Assembly: GCF_020404845.1 (NCBI RefSeq)
Contig: NZ_JAIOJZ010000059.1
Location: forward strand, 1 to 43,300
Direction: 5' to 3'
Origin: Streptomyces hyderabadensis
GTDB taxonomy: Bacteria > Actinomycetota > Actinomycetes > Streptomycetales > Streptomycetaceae
DNA length: 43,300 bases
In this document: positions 1 through 8,184 of the stretch, piece after piece
Position numbering within the stretch: the stretch's first letter is position 1
Layout: every line of letters starts with the position of its first letter
The notes under the pieces: generated by a model
What the model saw: only the letters and a program-made list of their open reading frames with translations
What the model was told of the DNA's origin: nothing
Database searches by the model: none
Position numbers and translations under genes: made by a program

Positions 1-1695
1 CCCGGCCGCCGCCTGCTCCACCGGCTCCGGAGCCGGCTTCGGCGTCTCCGCGGTCTCCGCGGGTTCGCTCGCTGCCGCGTCGGCCGGGGCGTCCTTCTTC
101 TCCATGGAGACGGCCTTCGCCTTCGCCTCGGCTGCCGCCTCCGCCTCCGCCTCCGGGGGAAGGGGTGCCTGCTCCCCGTCCGCCGGGGTCGTGCGCGGGG
201 GGAGCAGGTCGAGCACCGCCTGCCGGTGGGCCTCGCTCGTCGCGTCGTCGTAGGGGTCCGGAGTGGCCGGGACCTGGAGCCGGTGCACCGGTCCTGTGCC
301 CAGACGGGCGTACCCGCGGCCGGGCGGCACCTGGTCGAGCGGGGTGGTGTGCGGGGGAGCGCCGAGCGCGTTCGACAACTCGTCCGCGGTGGCCGGGCCG
401 AGCACGACACGCGCACGCGTGTGCTGCCGTACGGCGTCGGTGAGGCTGTCCAGGGCGTCCAGCTGGTCGGCGACGACCACCGTCACGTTCGCGGCCCGGC
501 CGTGCCGCAGCGGGACCTGGAGCAGGGTCTGCGGGTCCCGGCGGCCACCCGTGGTGGCGAGGTGCGTGAACGCGGTCGGACGGTCCAGGAAGACCCACAG
601 CGGGCGCCGGGTGTCGTCCGGCGCCGCCAGGCCCTGCTGACGGGCCCGGTTCACGGAGATCAGCCGCCGTTCCGTCTCGGCTGCGGCCCACTCCAGGCTG
701 GTCAGCGCCCCGGTGAGACCGCACTCCACGGCCAGGACGCCGTCCCGGCCGACCAGGCAGGCGTACTCCCCGGTGCCGCCGCCGTCGACGATCAGCAGGT
801 CGCCGTGGTGCAGCGCCTGGAGGGCGACCGAGCGCAGCAGCGTGGACGTGCCGGTGCCCGGCTGGCCCAGGACCAGCAGGTGGGGCTCGGTCGAGCGGAT
901 GCCGGTGCGCCAGACGACCGGCGGCACGTCCCGCTGCTCCACGCCGTGGGTGAGCGGGAGCGTGCGCTGGACCCGGGTCGGATCGGTGAAGCCGAGGACG
1001 GTCTCGCCGGGCGCCGTCACGAAACGCTGGGCGGCGATGTCGGTGGGCAGCGCCGCGAGCACGTCGACGCAGAGGTGGTTGGCCTCCTCGTCCCACGTGA
1101 AGTGGTACTCCCGCCCCCGGCCGGACTTCGCGGTGAGCAGGTGCTCGATGCGGGCCCGGGACCCGGCCTCCCCGTCGGTGAAGTAGGCGGGATAGCGGAT
1201 CACCAGGTGGGCGACGCGGCCGTCGTCGTCGAACTCGTACGCCGGGAACGCCGCCTCCCAGGCGCCGCCGTGGGCGTACAGGGGATCGGGGTCCTCCGGG
1301 ACGGAGAAGTACGGGACGAGCGCCTCGTAGAGGGACTGCAGACGCCTGGTGCGGGTGTCGTCGGTGCCCTCGGGCGCCGCCGGACGGCGGTCCCGGCCCT
1401 GCCAGGCTGCCGCCGCCATCAGGGCGATGACGGCGAGCAGCGGGCCGTACGGCACCAGCGCCACGACCAGGACCACCGAGGCCACCAGGAACAGCAGCGC
1501 GCCGCGCCGGTCCTTGGGGGTCTCGGTCCATCTGCGCCGCGCGGCCGCGGCCAGTCGGCGCAGACCGCGGGCGATCGTGATCAGCGGCTGGAGGACGTCG
1601 GTGGCGCTGTCGGCCGCCGTCCGGGCCAGCTCCCGGCTCCGGGCGAGCTGTGCGCCGCCGTTGCTCAGAATGCGGGGGAGGGGCCGCCGGGCCAC
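1..1695 (-). CDS. sffA: SffA, SpoIIIE/FtsK-like ATPase (C-terminus cut by window edge)
   Basis: The first 565 codons read without a stop from a GTG at 1695 (RBS GGAGG about 6 bases upstream) to the window edge, so the C-terminus is missing. The N-terminus is basic, with one hydrophobic hairpin at about residues 64-95 (two membrane segments). A soluble region follows, with a nucleotide-binding loop GQPGTGTSTLL near residue 240 that has Thr where Lys is usual (GTST, not GKST), and then a segment like the FtsK/SpoIIIE motor core. The visible tail is Pro/Ala/Glu-rich. It follows smeA by 52 bp in the same direction. In S. coelicolor SmeA recruits SffA to sporulation septa, where it helps spore DNA segregation. 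The identity rests on the smeA neighbour and the domain plan. The weakened Walker A Lys is worth checking against homologues. Confidence 0.8.
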   Translation of the reverse strand, partial: MARRPLPRILSNGGAQLARSRELARTAADSATDVLQPLITIARGLRRLAAAARRRWTETPKDRRGALLFLVASVVLVVALVPYGPLLAVIALMAAAAWQGRDRRPAAPEGTDDTRTRRLQSLYEALVPYFSVPEDPDPLYAHGGAWEAAFPAYEFDDDGRVAHLVIRYPAYFTDGEAGSRARIEHLLTAKSGRGREYHFTWDEEANHLCVDVLAALPTDIAAQRFVTAPGETVLGFTDPTRVQRTLPLTHGVEQRDVPPVVWRTGIRSTEPHLLVLGQPGTGTSTLLRSVALQALHHGDLLIVDGGGTGEYACLVGRDGVLAVECGLTGALTSLEWAAAETERRLISVNRARQQGLAAPDDTRRPLWVFLDRPTAFTHLATTGGRRDPQTLLQVPLRHGRAANVTVVVADQLDALDSLTDAVRQHTRARVVLGPATADELSNALGAPPHTTPLDQVPPGRGYARLGTGPVHRLQVPATPDPYDDATSEAHRQAVLDLLPPRTTPADGEQAPLPPEAEAEAAAEAKAKAVSMEKKDAPADAAASEPAETAETPKPAPEPVEQAAAG

Positions 1696-1747
1696 TGCTG
1701 CCTCCTGGAGGTGCGTACGTGCGGATGTCGGGCGGGGGAGCGGGCCG

Positions 1748-1942
1748 TCAGAACTTGATGCCGCCGAGGAGGCCCGCCAGGCTCTCGCCGCCCGCCTTGA
1801 TGCTCGGGGCGATGGCCGTACTCGCGAGATAGAACCCGAACAGTACGGCGACCAGCGCGTGCGAGGCCTTGAGGCCGTCCTTGCGGAAGAAGATGAAGAC
1901 GACGATGCCGAGCAGGACCACGCCTGAGATCGAGAGGATCAT
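1748..1942 (-). CDS. smeA: SmeA, small sporulation membrane protein
   Basis: A 64-residue protein starting at ATG 1942 behind an AGGAG ribosome binding site. Residues 1-17 form a hydrophobic segment ending in FRKDG, residues 28-45 a second one, and the tail is Gly/Ser-rich, ending GLLGGIKF. This matches the small two-helix SmeA described in S. coelicolor, which localises to sporulation septa and targets the downstream SpoIIIE/FtsK-like SffA. sffA begins 52 bp downstream, as in the known smeA-sffA operon, which is expressed in sporulating aerial hyphae. Size, topology and neighbour agree. The upstream region holds a large palindrome (separate entry) but no RBS-proximal promoter that I can assign with confidence. 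Confidence 0.85.
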   Translation of the reverse strand: MILSISGVVLLGIVVFIFFRKDGLKASHALVAVLFGFYLASTAIAPSIKAGGESLAGLLGGIKF

Positions 1943-2026
1943 GTGAGTTCTCCTGGTTCACGGGGACAGTCACCATGAGTACTTCCAGGCTCACAGGATG
2001 TATCCATACGATAAAAGGTGCAAATG

Positions 2027-2050
2027 GGGGAAATTCGATCGAATTACCCC
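2027..2050. promoter_or_regulatory. 24 bp near-perfect palindrome between smeA and the ankyrin gene
   Basis: The 24 bases GGGGAAATTCGA/TCGAATTACCCC form an inverted repeat with 11 of 12 pairs matching and a 14 bp perfect AT-containing core (2032-2045). It lies in the divergent gap, 85 bp upstream of smeA and 94 bp upstream of the ankyrin gene. It could be an operator or, less likely without a terminated gene nearby, a hairpin. No known Streptomyces regulator site was recognised in it. Confidence 0.4.
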
Positions 2051-2143
2051 GGGTGGCGGAGCGGTCCTTGGTCCGCTCGGGTGCCCCGTGAGCCAGTACC
2101 CTGGCGATTCGCCGAATGCACGCAGTGAGAGGTGGTCCAGCCG

Positions 2144-2536
2144 ATGAGTGAAGCCCCCGACCCCGAGGTCGTGGAGCTGGCGACCAGGATCTTCGATCTG
2201 GCCCGGCAGGGGCGGACCGAAGAGCTGGTCGCGTACGTGGACGCCGGTGTGCCGGCCGACCTCACCAACGACCGCGGCGACTCCCTCGTCATGCTCGCCG
2301 CCTACCACGGGCACGCCGACGCCGTGCGCGCGCTGCTGACCCGTGGCGCCGACGCCGACCGCGTCAACGACCGGGGTCAGACCCCGCTCGCCGGAGCCGC
2401 CTTCAAGGGTGAGACGGAAGTGACCAAGGCGCTGCTGGAGGCCGGCGCGGACCCGGCCGCGGGCACCCCGTCGGCCGTCGACACGGCGCGGATGTTCGCC
2501 CGGACGGACCTGCTGGAGCTGTTCGGCGTCGAGTGA
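2144..2536 (+). CDS. Ankyrin-repeat protein
   Basis: A 130-residue cytoplasmic protein made of about three ankyrin repeats. The repeat signatures are visible as G-D-S-L-V-M-L-A-A-Y-H-G-H (about 47-59), G-Q-T-P-L-A-G-A-A-F-K-G (about 80-91) and a final degenerate unit, with the A-L-L-x-x-G-A-D hallmark twice. I start it at ATG 2144 because GAGAGG lies 8-10 bases upstream; an in-frame GTG at 2132 is inside that RBS. Ankyrin repeats are protein-binding scaffolds. There is no enzymatic domain, signal peptide or membrane segment. It is divergent from smeA, and no partner can be named from the sequence. Confidence 0.9.
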   Translation: MSEAPDPEVVELATRIFDLARQGRTEELVAYVDAGVPADLTNDRGDSLVMLAAYHGHADAVRALLTRGADADRVNDRGQTPLAGAAFKGETEVTKALLEAGADPAAGTPSAVDTARMFARTDLLELFGVE

Positions 2537-2764
2537 CGCGACGGTGGAGCGGCCTCCGTCCGGGACCGGTCCACCCTTTCTGACCAGGCAAGACACTGGA
2601 AACGGGGGAGGCGGTACAGGGCCGCCGAAATTTCGGTCGCGGCAGATGTGACCGCCGGGCCATCATGACGACGTGGTTCACGGACGTGATGGCTGGGCAG
2701 GTGTTGCCGCACCGCGCGGGCCGTGACACGGCTCGCAAGGGCCACCGACGAGAGGCAGAGGAAC

Positions 2765-2824
2765 ATGGTCTTCAGCAAGCAAGAGACGGCGGGCGCTCCG
2801 ACGTGTTGGCGCACGGCCAGGTAA
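2765..2824 (+). CDS. Possible 19-residue leader peptide/uORF
   Basis: ATG 2765 follows an AGAGG motif and opens a 19-codon frame, MVFSKQETAGAPTCWRTAR, ending at TAA 2822-2824. It sits 46 bases upstream of the HEAT-repeat gene, in an otherwise empty gap (2537-2764, where I see nothing else). It could be an upstream ORF that modulates translation of the next gene, or chance. The TAA stop and the good RBS spacing favour real translation. The function is unknown. Confidence 0.3.
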   Translation: MVFSKQETAGAPTCWRTAR

Positions 2825-2870
2825 CGCGTGCTCCCCGGTTGCGTCGACGCTTGATGTGAGGCTGTTTCCC

Positions 2871-4289
2871 ATGTTCGATCCGGTCATAGCGCCCAGCGGT
2901 ACGCTGCTCGGCCTGCTTCAGCGGGGTCGCGGCGACGGCACGCTGCACGCGCTCACCGCTCCGCGCGCCGAAGCGCTCGCGGCGCTGAACCACTGTGTGC
3001 TCCACGACCCCCGCCACGACTGGCAGGTCGAGAACCGCTCCCTCTACTACGCCCGCCTCTACCTCGACCTGAACGGCGAGCTGGACGCGATCGAGGCCCA
3101 CCTCTTCGACCCCGAGGACGTCCTGGACTCCGACGAGTCGCGCACCGGGCTGGCCCTCGCGGTCCTCGGCCACCTCGCCTCCTACGGCAGGCTGGACGCG
3201 CTCCAGCTGCTGCGCCGGTACGCCGCCCACGGGGTCAACTGGGCTTGGGCCCTGGACGAGCTGGCGCTGCGCGACGACGACGCGGGGCTGCGCTCCCTCG
3301 CCGCGCCCGTCCTGGCCCGCTTCCCGCGCGACGCCGAGGGCGAGGCCGAGCTGGCCGCCGCGGTGCGGGACGCCTTCGAACCCCGGCCCTGGCGCCTGTG
3401 GGCCGACGACCCCCGCGAATCGATCGCCACGCGCGTGCGTGCCGCCCAGGAGACGGGCTGTTTCGACCGCTGGCAGCGGCAGCTGAACTCCACCGGACCG
3501 CGGCCCGGCTGGAGCGTGGGCGCCGTGTTCGAGTGGGCCGAGCAGGGCGTCGAGCGGGGCACCCCGCTCCACGTGCCGGCCGCGCGCTGCCTCACGGCCG
3601 TCGCGGGGCCCGAGGACCGGCCCGAGATCGTCGAGGCCGCCCGGTCGGGCACCGAGGGCGCCCGCTGCACCGCCCTGCGCTATCTCGCCGACAGCAACGA
3701 CCCGGACGTCCTCGACCTGATCGAGGGCGCCGTGGCCACGGGCTCGACGCCGGTCGTGGAGGCCGCCGTCGCCGCCTACGAGCGCATGCGCAGCCTCGCC
3801 GCCGTCGACCGGGCCCGCGGCTGGGTGCACCGGCCCGACGCGCTGGGGGCCGCCGCCGGACGGGTGCTCGCCTGCCGGGGCGCCGCCCAGGACCGCGATC
3901 TCGTGCTCGCCGCACTCCGGGAGGCGGTACGCGGCGAAGGCCCCGACGCGCCGACCCTGTGGACCCTCGTCGACGGCACCGGCCGGCTCGGCATCGCCTG
4001 CGCCGCGCCCGTACTGCGCCACGTCTACCGCGAAACCGCCTCCTCCCACCTGCGCGGCCGGGCCGCCCGCGCGCTGGCCGCCACCGACCCGTCCTTCGCG
4101 GCGGGCTTCGCCATCGAGTGCCTGTGGGACTGCGAGGAGACCACCCGCGAACTCGCCGCCCGCCATGCCGAGACCGGCGACAACCGCGTCGTCGAACGGC
4201 TGCGCAGGCTCGCCACCGACCCGGCCGAGGAGGACGAGGTCCAGACGGCGGTCCGCAGCCGCTTCGGACCGGACGCGCCCACCGTGTGA
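2871..4289 (+). CDS. HEAT-repeat-like conserved protein
   Basis: A 472-residue protein rich in Ala, Leu, Arg and Asp, with repeated paired helices ending in short Asp/Pro turns (for example 'ALRYLADSNDPDVLDLI' near 265-280 and the segments around 100-170 and 370-450). This is the look of HEAT/Armadillo-type superhelices. The start ATG 2871 is chosen because TGAGG stands 9 bases upstream; the in-frame GTG 2856 overlaps that RBS. There is no signal peptide, membrane helix or catalytic motif. A strong hairpin at 4301-4327 follows, so it is probably the last gene of its transcript. Such proteins are scaffolds; the partner is unknown. Confidence 0.8.
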   Translation: MFDPVIAPSGTLLGLLQRGRGDGTLHALTAPRAEALAALNHCVLHDPRHDWQVENRSLYYARLYLDLNGELDAIEAHLFDPEDVLDSDESRTGLALAVLGHLASYGRLDALQLLRRYAAHGVNWAWALDELALRDDDAGLRSLAAPVLARFPRDAEGEAELAAAVRDAFEPRPWRLWADDPRESIATRVRAAQETGCFDRWQRQLNSTGPRPGWSVGAVFEWAEQGVERGTPLHVPAARCLTAVAGPEDRPEIVEAARSGTEGARCTALRYLADSNDPDVLDLIEGAVATGSTPVVEAAVAAYERMRSLAAVDRARGWVHRPDALGAAAGRVLACRGAAQDRDLVLAALREAVRGEGPDAPTLWTLVDGTGRLGIACAAPVLRHVYRETASSHLRGRAARALAATDPSFAAGFAIECLWDCEETTRELAARHAETGDNRVVERLRRLATDPAEEDEVQTAVRSRFGPDAPTV

Positions 4290-4300
4290 GCACCCCGGAC

Positions 4301-4327
4301 GCCGGCGCGGCGGGGAGCCGCGCCGGC
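4301..4327 (+). terminator. Hairpin after the HEAT-repeat gene
   Basis: A perfect 11 bp stem, GCCGGCGCGGC (4301-4311) pairing with 4317-4327 around a GGGGA loop, begins 11 bases after the stop codon. It has no U-tract, as is usual in Streptomyces. Confidence 0.65.
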
Positions 4328-4498
4328 CCCGCGGCCGCGTCCCGGAGCCGCCCGGGGTGAACGGCGGATGGACCGCGGCTCAGCCGGGCATGGCCGTGAC
4401 CAGGACCGCCGGGTGGGCGGGGCAACGCTCACGGGACGTTCCTCGGCCGGAAAGATCGACGTTGACGCGAGCACGTCCAGTCCGGCGACAACACCGGT

Positions 4499-5626
4499 AT
4501 GCGTGTCGTCATCGTGACCGAATCCTTTCCCCCCGATGTCAACGGCGTCGCCCACTGCGCGCTCCAGACCGCCCGGCACCTGGTGGGCCGCGGTCACGAC
4601 TGCGTCGTCGTCGCGCCGGCCACCTCCGCCGCCGACGAGGCGGACGCGTACGCCCCCTGCCGCGTCGTCCGGATCCCCTCCCTCCCGCTCCCCGGTTACC
4701 CGCAGGTCCGCGTCGCCCTGCCCAGCCGGCGGGTCGCCGCCGCGATCGCCGAGCACCGCGCCGACCTGGTCCACCTGGCGGGACCCTTCGTCCTCGGCGT
4801 GCGGGGCATGGCCGCCGCCGCCCGGCTCGGCGTCCCGGCCGTGGCCGTCTACCAGACCGACCTCGCCGGCTACGCCCGTACGTACATGGGGGCGGGGGAG
4901 GCGGCCGCCTGGCGGCGCATCCGCTCCGTGCACGCCGCCGCCGACCTCACCCTCGCCCCGTCCAGCGCGGCCCTGCGCGACCTGGAGGCGCACGGTGTGC
5001 CCCGGGTCGGGCTGTGGCCGCGCGGCGTGGACACCGTCCGCTTCCGGCCGGACCGGCGGGACGAGACGCTGCGCCGCGCCCTCGCCCCGAACGGCGAGCT
5101 GATCGTCGGCTACGTCGGCCGTCTCGCCCCCGAGAAGCAGGTCGAACTGCTGTCCGGCACCTGCGCCCTGGACGGCGTACGCGTCGTGGTCGTCGGCGAC
5201 GGACCCAGCCGCCCCGGTCTGGAGCAGACGCTGCCGGGCGCCGTCTTCCTCGGCCGCCGCACCGGCGACGAACTCGCCCGGGTCTTCGCCTCACTGGACG
5301 TCTTCGTGCACACCGGTCCCTTCGAGACGTTCTGCCAGACCGTGCAGGAGGCCATGGCGAGCGGGGTGCCCGTCGTCGCGCCCGCGGCGGGCGGACCCCT
5401 GGACCTCGTGGCCCACGGGCGCACCGGGCTGCTGGTGCCGCCGCGCGACGCCGCCGCCGTACGGGACGCCGTGTGGGCGCTGTCCGCGGACCCCGGGCTG
5501 CGGGGCGCCTTCGGTGCGGCGGGGAGGGCCGCCGTGGAGGGGCGCACCTGGGCGGCGGTCGGCGACCGGTTGATCGGGCACTACACGGACGTGCTCGCCT
5601 CCCGGAAGGCGGTGCTGGCGGCATGA
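4499..5626 (+). CDS. GT4-family glycosyltransferase (MgtA/PimB-like)
   Basis: A 375-residue cytoplasmic GT-B enzyme of family GT4. The N-terminal acceptor domain opens with VTESFPPDVNGVAHCAL (residues 6-22), typical of the actinobacterial GDP-mannose or UDP-glucuronate-linked lipid mannosyltransferases PimB' and MgtA. The C-terminal donor domain has VGYVGRLAPEKQVELL (about 203-218) and the EX7E motif at E276/E284. Retaining transfer from a nucleotide sugar to a membrane lipid acceptor is the likely reaction; donor and acceptor are not fixed by the sequence. There is no clear RBS before ATG 4499. A TTGACG box at 4462-4467 without a good -10 could belong to a promoter giving a very short leader. 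It overlaps the next glycosyltransferase by ATGA, so the two are co-translated. Confidence 0.88.
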   Translation: MRVVIVTESFPPDVNGVAHCALQTARHLVGRGHDCVVVAPATSAADEADAYAPCRVVRIPSLPLPGYPQVRVALPSRRVAAAIAEHRADLVHLAGPFVLGVRGMAAAARLGVPAVAVYQTDLAGYARTYMGAGEAAAWRRIRSVHAAADLTLAPSSAALRDLEAHGVPRVGLWPRGVDTVRFRPDRRDETLRRALAPNGELIVGYVGRLAPEKQVELLSGTCALDGVRVVVVGDGPSRPGLEQTLPGAVFLGRRTGDELARVFASLDVFVHTGPFETFCQTVQEAMASGVPVVAPAAGGPLDLVAHGRTGLLVPPRDAAAVRDAVWALSADPGLRGAFGAAGRAAVEGRTWAAVGDRLIGHYTDVLASRKAVLAA

Positions 5627-6780
5627 GCGGGCTGCGGATCGTCCGGCTCGCCAACTTCGTCGCCCCCGCGTCCGGCGGACTGCGCACCGCGCTGCGCGAA
5701 CTGGGCAGGGGGTACCGCGCGGCCGGACACGACCCGGTACTCGTCGTCCCCGGCCGGCACGCCGACGACCGCGAGACCGGGCAGGGCCGGGTGATCACCC
5801 TCCCCGGGCCCCTGCTGCCGGGTACCGGCGGCTACCGGGTCCTGACCGACAGGCGGCGGGTGGCCGCCCTGCTGGAGGAGCTGGCTCCCGACCGCCTGGA
5901 GGTGTCCGACCGCACCACCCTGCGGTGGACCGGCCGGTGGGCCCGGCGGGCCCGGGTACCGGCCGTGATGGTCTCCCACGAGACCACCGACGGCGTACTG
6001 CGCACCTGGGGCCTGCCCGACGGCGCCGCCCGGCGTGCCGCCGACGCCCTCAACGTCCGTACGGCGCACGCCTACGCGCGCGTGGTGTGCACCACGGAGT
6101 TCGCCGAGCGGGAGTTCGTCCGCATCGGGGCCCGCAACGTCGTACGGGCCCCGCTCGGCGTCGACCTCACCGGACGGCACCCCGCGCTGCGCGACCCCGC
6201 GACCAGGGCCGGGTACGCGCGCGCGGACGAGACGCTGCTGGTGATGTGCTCCCGGCTGTCCGTGGAGAAGCGGCCCGGCACGGCGCTCGACACGCTGGCG
6301 GAGCTCCGGCGGCGCGGCGGGCGGGCGGTGCTGGTGGTGGCCGGGGACGGACCGCTGCGCCCGCGGCTCGAACAGCGGGCTCGGGCCGAGCGGCTGCCGG
6401 TGACCTTCCTCGGCCACGTCGCCGATCCCCGGCTGCTCGGCGCCCTCCAGGCCTGCGCCGACGTGTGTCTGGCCCCCGGACCGGCCGAGACCTTCGGGCT
6501 CGCCGCACTGGAGGCGATGGCCTGCGGCACGCCCGTGGTGGCGAGCGCGTCCTCGGCGCTCCCGGAGGTGATCGGCATGGCCGGGGCCGTCGCCGCCGAT
6601 CACGGGGAGGCTTTCGCGGACGCCGTGGAACGGCTCCTGGCACGCCGGGAGCCGGACCGGCGGGCGGCCGCACGCGCGCGTGCGGAGTGCTTCGGCTGGA
6701 ACACGGCCGTCGAGGCGTTCCTGGCCGCCCACGACGCACCCCTCCCGACCCGCCCCGCACTGCCGGAGGGCGTGCCCTGA
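5623..6780 (+). CDS. GT4-family glycosyltransferase, second of a coupled pair
   Basis: A 385-residue GT-B enzyme. The N-terminal domain begins VRLANFVAPASGGLRTAL (residues 6-23), with the GG loop that binds the donor diphosphate. The C-terminal Rossmann domain contains CSRLSVEKRPGTALDTL and the EX7E motif GPAETFGLAALEAMACG with E289/E297. The start ATG 5623 overlaps the stop of the upstream glycosyltransferase (ATGA), indicating translational coupling and action in one pathway, perhaps sequential addition of two sugars to a phospho- or glycolipid. This is inference from context; I cannot name the substrate. No signal or membrane segment is present. It runs convergently toward the pxp operon across a repeat-filled gap. 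Confidence 0.87.
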   Translation: MSGLRIVRLANFVAPASGGLRTALRELGRGYRAAGHDPVLVVPGRHADDRETGQGRVITLPGPLLPGTGGYRVLTDRRRVAALLEELAPDRLEVSDRTTLRWTGRWARRARVPAVMVSHETTDGVLRTWGLPDGAARRAADALNVRTAHAYARVVCTTEFAEREFVRIGARNVVRAPLGVDLTGRHPALRDPATRAGYARADETLLVMCSRLSVEKRPGTALDTLAELRRRGGRAVLVVAGDGPLRPRLEQRARAERLPVTFLGHVADPRLLGALQACADVCLAPGPAETFGLAALEAMACGTPVVASASSALPEVIGMAGAVAADHGEAFADAVERLLARREPDRRAAARARAECFGWNTAVEAFLAAHDAPLPTRPALPEGVP

Positions 6781-6794
6781 GCCGAGTCCGCCGG

Positions 6795-7124
6795 ACGGCC
6801 CGGCAACCGGGGGTCCGCTGTGGATCGGGTGTGGTGCTGTCCGGTGTCGGGTCCTGGGCCAGGCGCTGGACGCGCTGGGCCGCGATGGGCGCCTACTGCG
6901 GGAGGGCATGTGCTGGGCCGTGTTCGCTGGGCGGCCTGGCAATCGGGTGGGGTGGGTCCGCTGTGGATCGGGCGTGGTGCTGTCCGGCGTCGGGTCCTGT
7001 GCGGGGCGCTGCGGTGGGGCGCGTACTGCGGGAGGGTGTGTGCTGGGCCGTGTTCGCTGGGTGGCTCGGCAACCGGGTGGGGTGGGATCGCCGTGGCCGG
7101 GTGCGGTGCTGTCCGGCGTCGGGG
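6795..7124. repeat. Degenerate ~130-143 bp tandem repeat array
   Basis: The gap 6781-7314 has no convincing gene. It holds two diverged long units, 6818-6960 (143 bp) and 6961-7090 (130 bp), plus the tail of a preceding unit (6795-6817) and the head of a following one (7091-7124). Each unit starts CTGTGGATCGGG(T/C)GTGGTGCTG and contains TGTGCTGGGCCGTGTTCGCTGGG and GGGTGGGGTGGG. The plus strand is G/T-rich and nearly free of A. The rest of the gap (7125-7314) shows nothing I can identify. Confidence 0.85.
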
Positions 7125-7314
7125 ACCGCGCGGCGCCGGACTCGGACCGTGGCCGCGCCGCTCGCCGACGAGGTGCCGCGTGTCCGCCCAGTGCGGCCCG
7201 GCCGCGACGCACTCGGTGCTCACCGCGCGGCCGACGGCACGGCGTGCCGACGCGGGTCGGTCCGGGCGCCCAGCACCAGGGCGGCCCCGGCCGTGCCCAC
7301 CCCGGCGGGCCGGG

Positions 7315-8184
7315 TCAGCGGGCGCGTGCCGCCACGAAGCGGACCGGTGTGCCCGGCGCCGCCTGGGCCGCCGCCGGGAGATCGGTGGTGCGCACGACAC
7401 CGATCACCGGGTAGCCGCCGGTCGTCGGGTGGTCGGCCAGGAAGACCACGGGCCGCCCGTCCGGGGGCACCTGCACCGCGCCCAGCACCGTGCCCTCGCT
7501 GGGGAGTTCGCCCGGGCGGGCGCGTTCCAGCGCGGGCCCGTCCACGCGCAGACCGATGCGGTTGCTCGCGGACGACACCCGGTACGTGCGCGAGGTGAAC
7601 GCCCGTACCGCCTCCGGCGTGAACCAGTCGGCGCGCGGTCCCGGCGTCACCCGCAGGACCAGCTCCGCCGGGGGCGCCGGTAGCGGAGCGACGTCCACGC
7701 GCGCGTGCTGCCCGCCAGGTCGTCCCAGGGGAAGCACCGTGCCGTCCGCGAGGGGCGGTGGGCCGAGGCCGGACAGCAGGTCGGTGGAGCGGCTGCCGAG
7801 GACCGGCTCGACGAGGACACCGCCGCAGACGGCCACATAGGAGCGCACCCCGGAGTCGGCCGCCCCGACGTCGAGCAGCGCACCGGCCGGTACGCGGACC
7901 GCGGCGGCCCAGGGCACCGGTCGCCAGTCCACCGTCACCCGGCAGGGGGCGCCGCCGACCGCGACCGTCACCGCGCACCGCGGGCGCAGGGCGCAGCCGG
8001 TGAGCGTGGTCTCCAGGACGGCGGCCCCGGGCGAATTGCCCACCAGCCGGTTGACCAGCGCCGCCGCGGGCGCGTCGAGCGCCCCGGAACGCGGGACGCC
8101 GAGATGGGCGTGGCCCGGCCGGCCCCGGTCCTGCACGGTCGTCAGCGCCCCGGCGCGGACGACGGCGAGCGCACGGTCCGTCAT
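7315..8184 (-). CDS. pxpC: 5-oxoprolinase subunit C (KipA / urea amidolyase-like)
   Basis: A 289-residue protein of the biotin-dependent carboxylase-like KipA/PxpC family. Family motifs are present: GVPRSGALDAPAAALVNRL (about 28-46), CGGVLVEPVLGSRSTDLL (about 123-140), SASNRIGLRVDGPAL (about 206-220) and LADHPTTGGYPVIGVV (about 246-261). With PxpA and PxpB it forms the ATP-dependent prokaryotic 5-oxoprolinase that opens L-5-oxoproline (pyroglutamate) to glutamate in the cytoplasm. ATG 8184 overlaps the stop of pxpB (ATGA), so subunits B and C are co-translated. It is the last gene of the operon. The length is normal for the family. Confidence 0.93.
   Translation of the reverse strand: MTDRALAVVRAGALTTVQDRGRPGHAHLGVPRSGALDAPAAALVNRLVGNSPGAAVLETTLTGCALRPRCAVTVAVGGAPCRVTVDWRPVPWAAAVRVPAGALLDVGAADSGVRSYVAVCGGVLVEPVLGSRSTDLLSGLGPPPLADGTVLPLGRPGGQHARVDVAPLPAPPAELVLRVTPGPRADWFTPEAVRAFTSRTYRVSSASNRIGLRVDGPALERARPGELPSEGTVLGAVQVPPDGRPVVFLADHPTTGGYPVIGVVRTTDLPAAAQAAPGTPVRFVAARAR

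Noticed and set aside
226..1758. 510-codon plus-strand open frame
   Set aside because: It is the antisense shadow of sffA; Gly/Arg/Val-rich, no domain, no RBS.
2007..2014. WhiG-type -10 (TACGATAA) near smeA
   Set aside because: No TAAA box at the required distance, and it points away from smeA.
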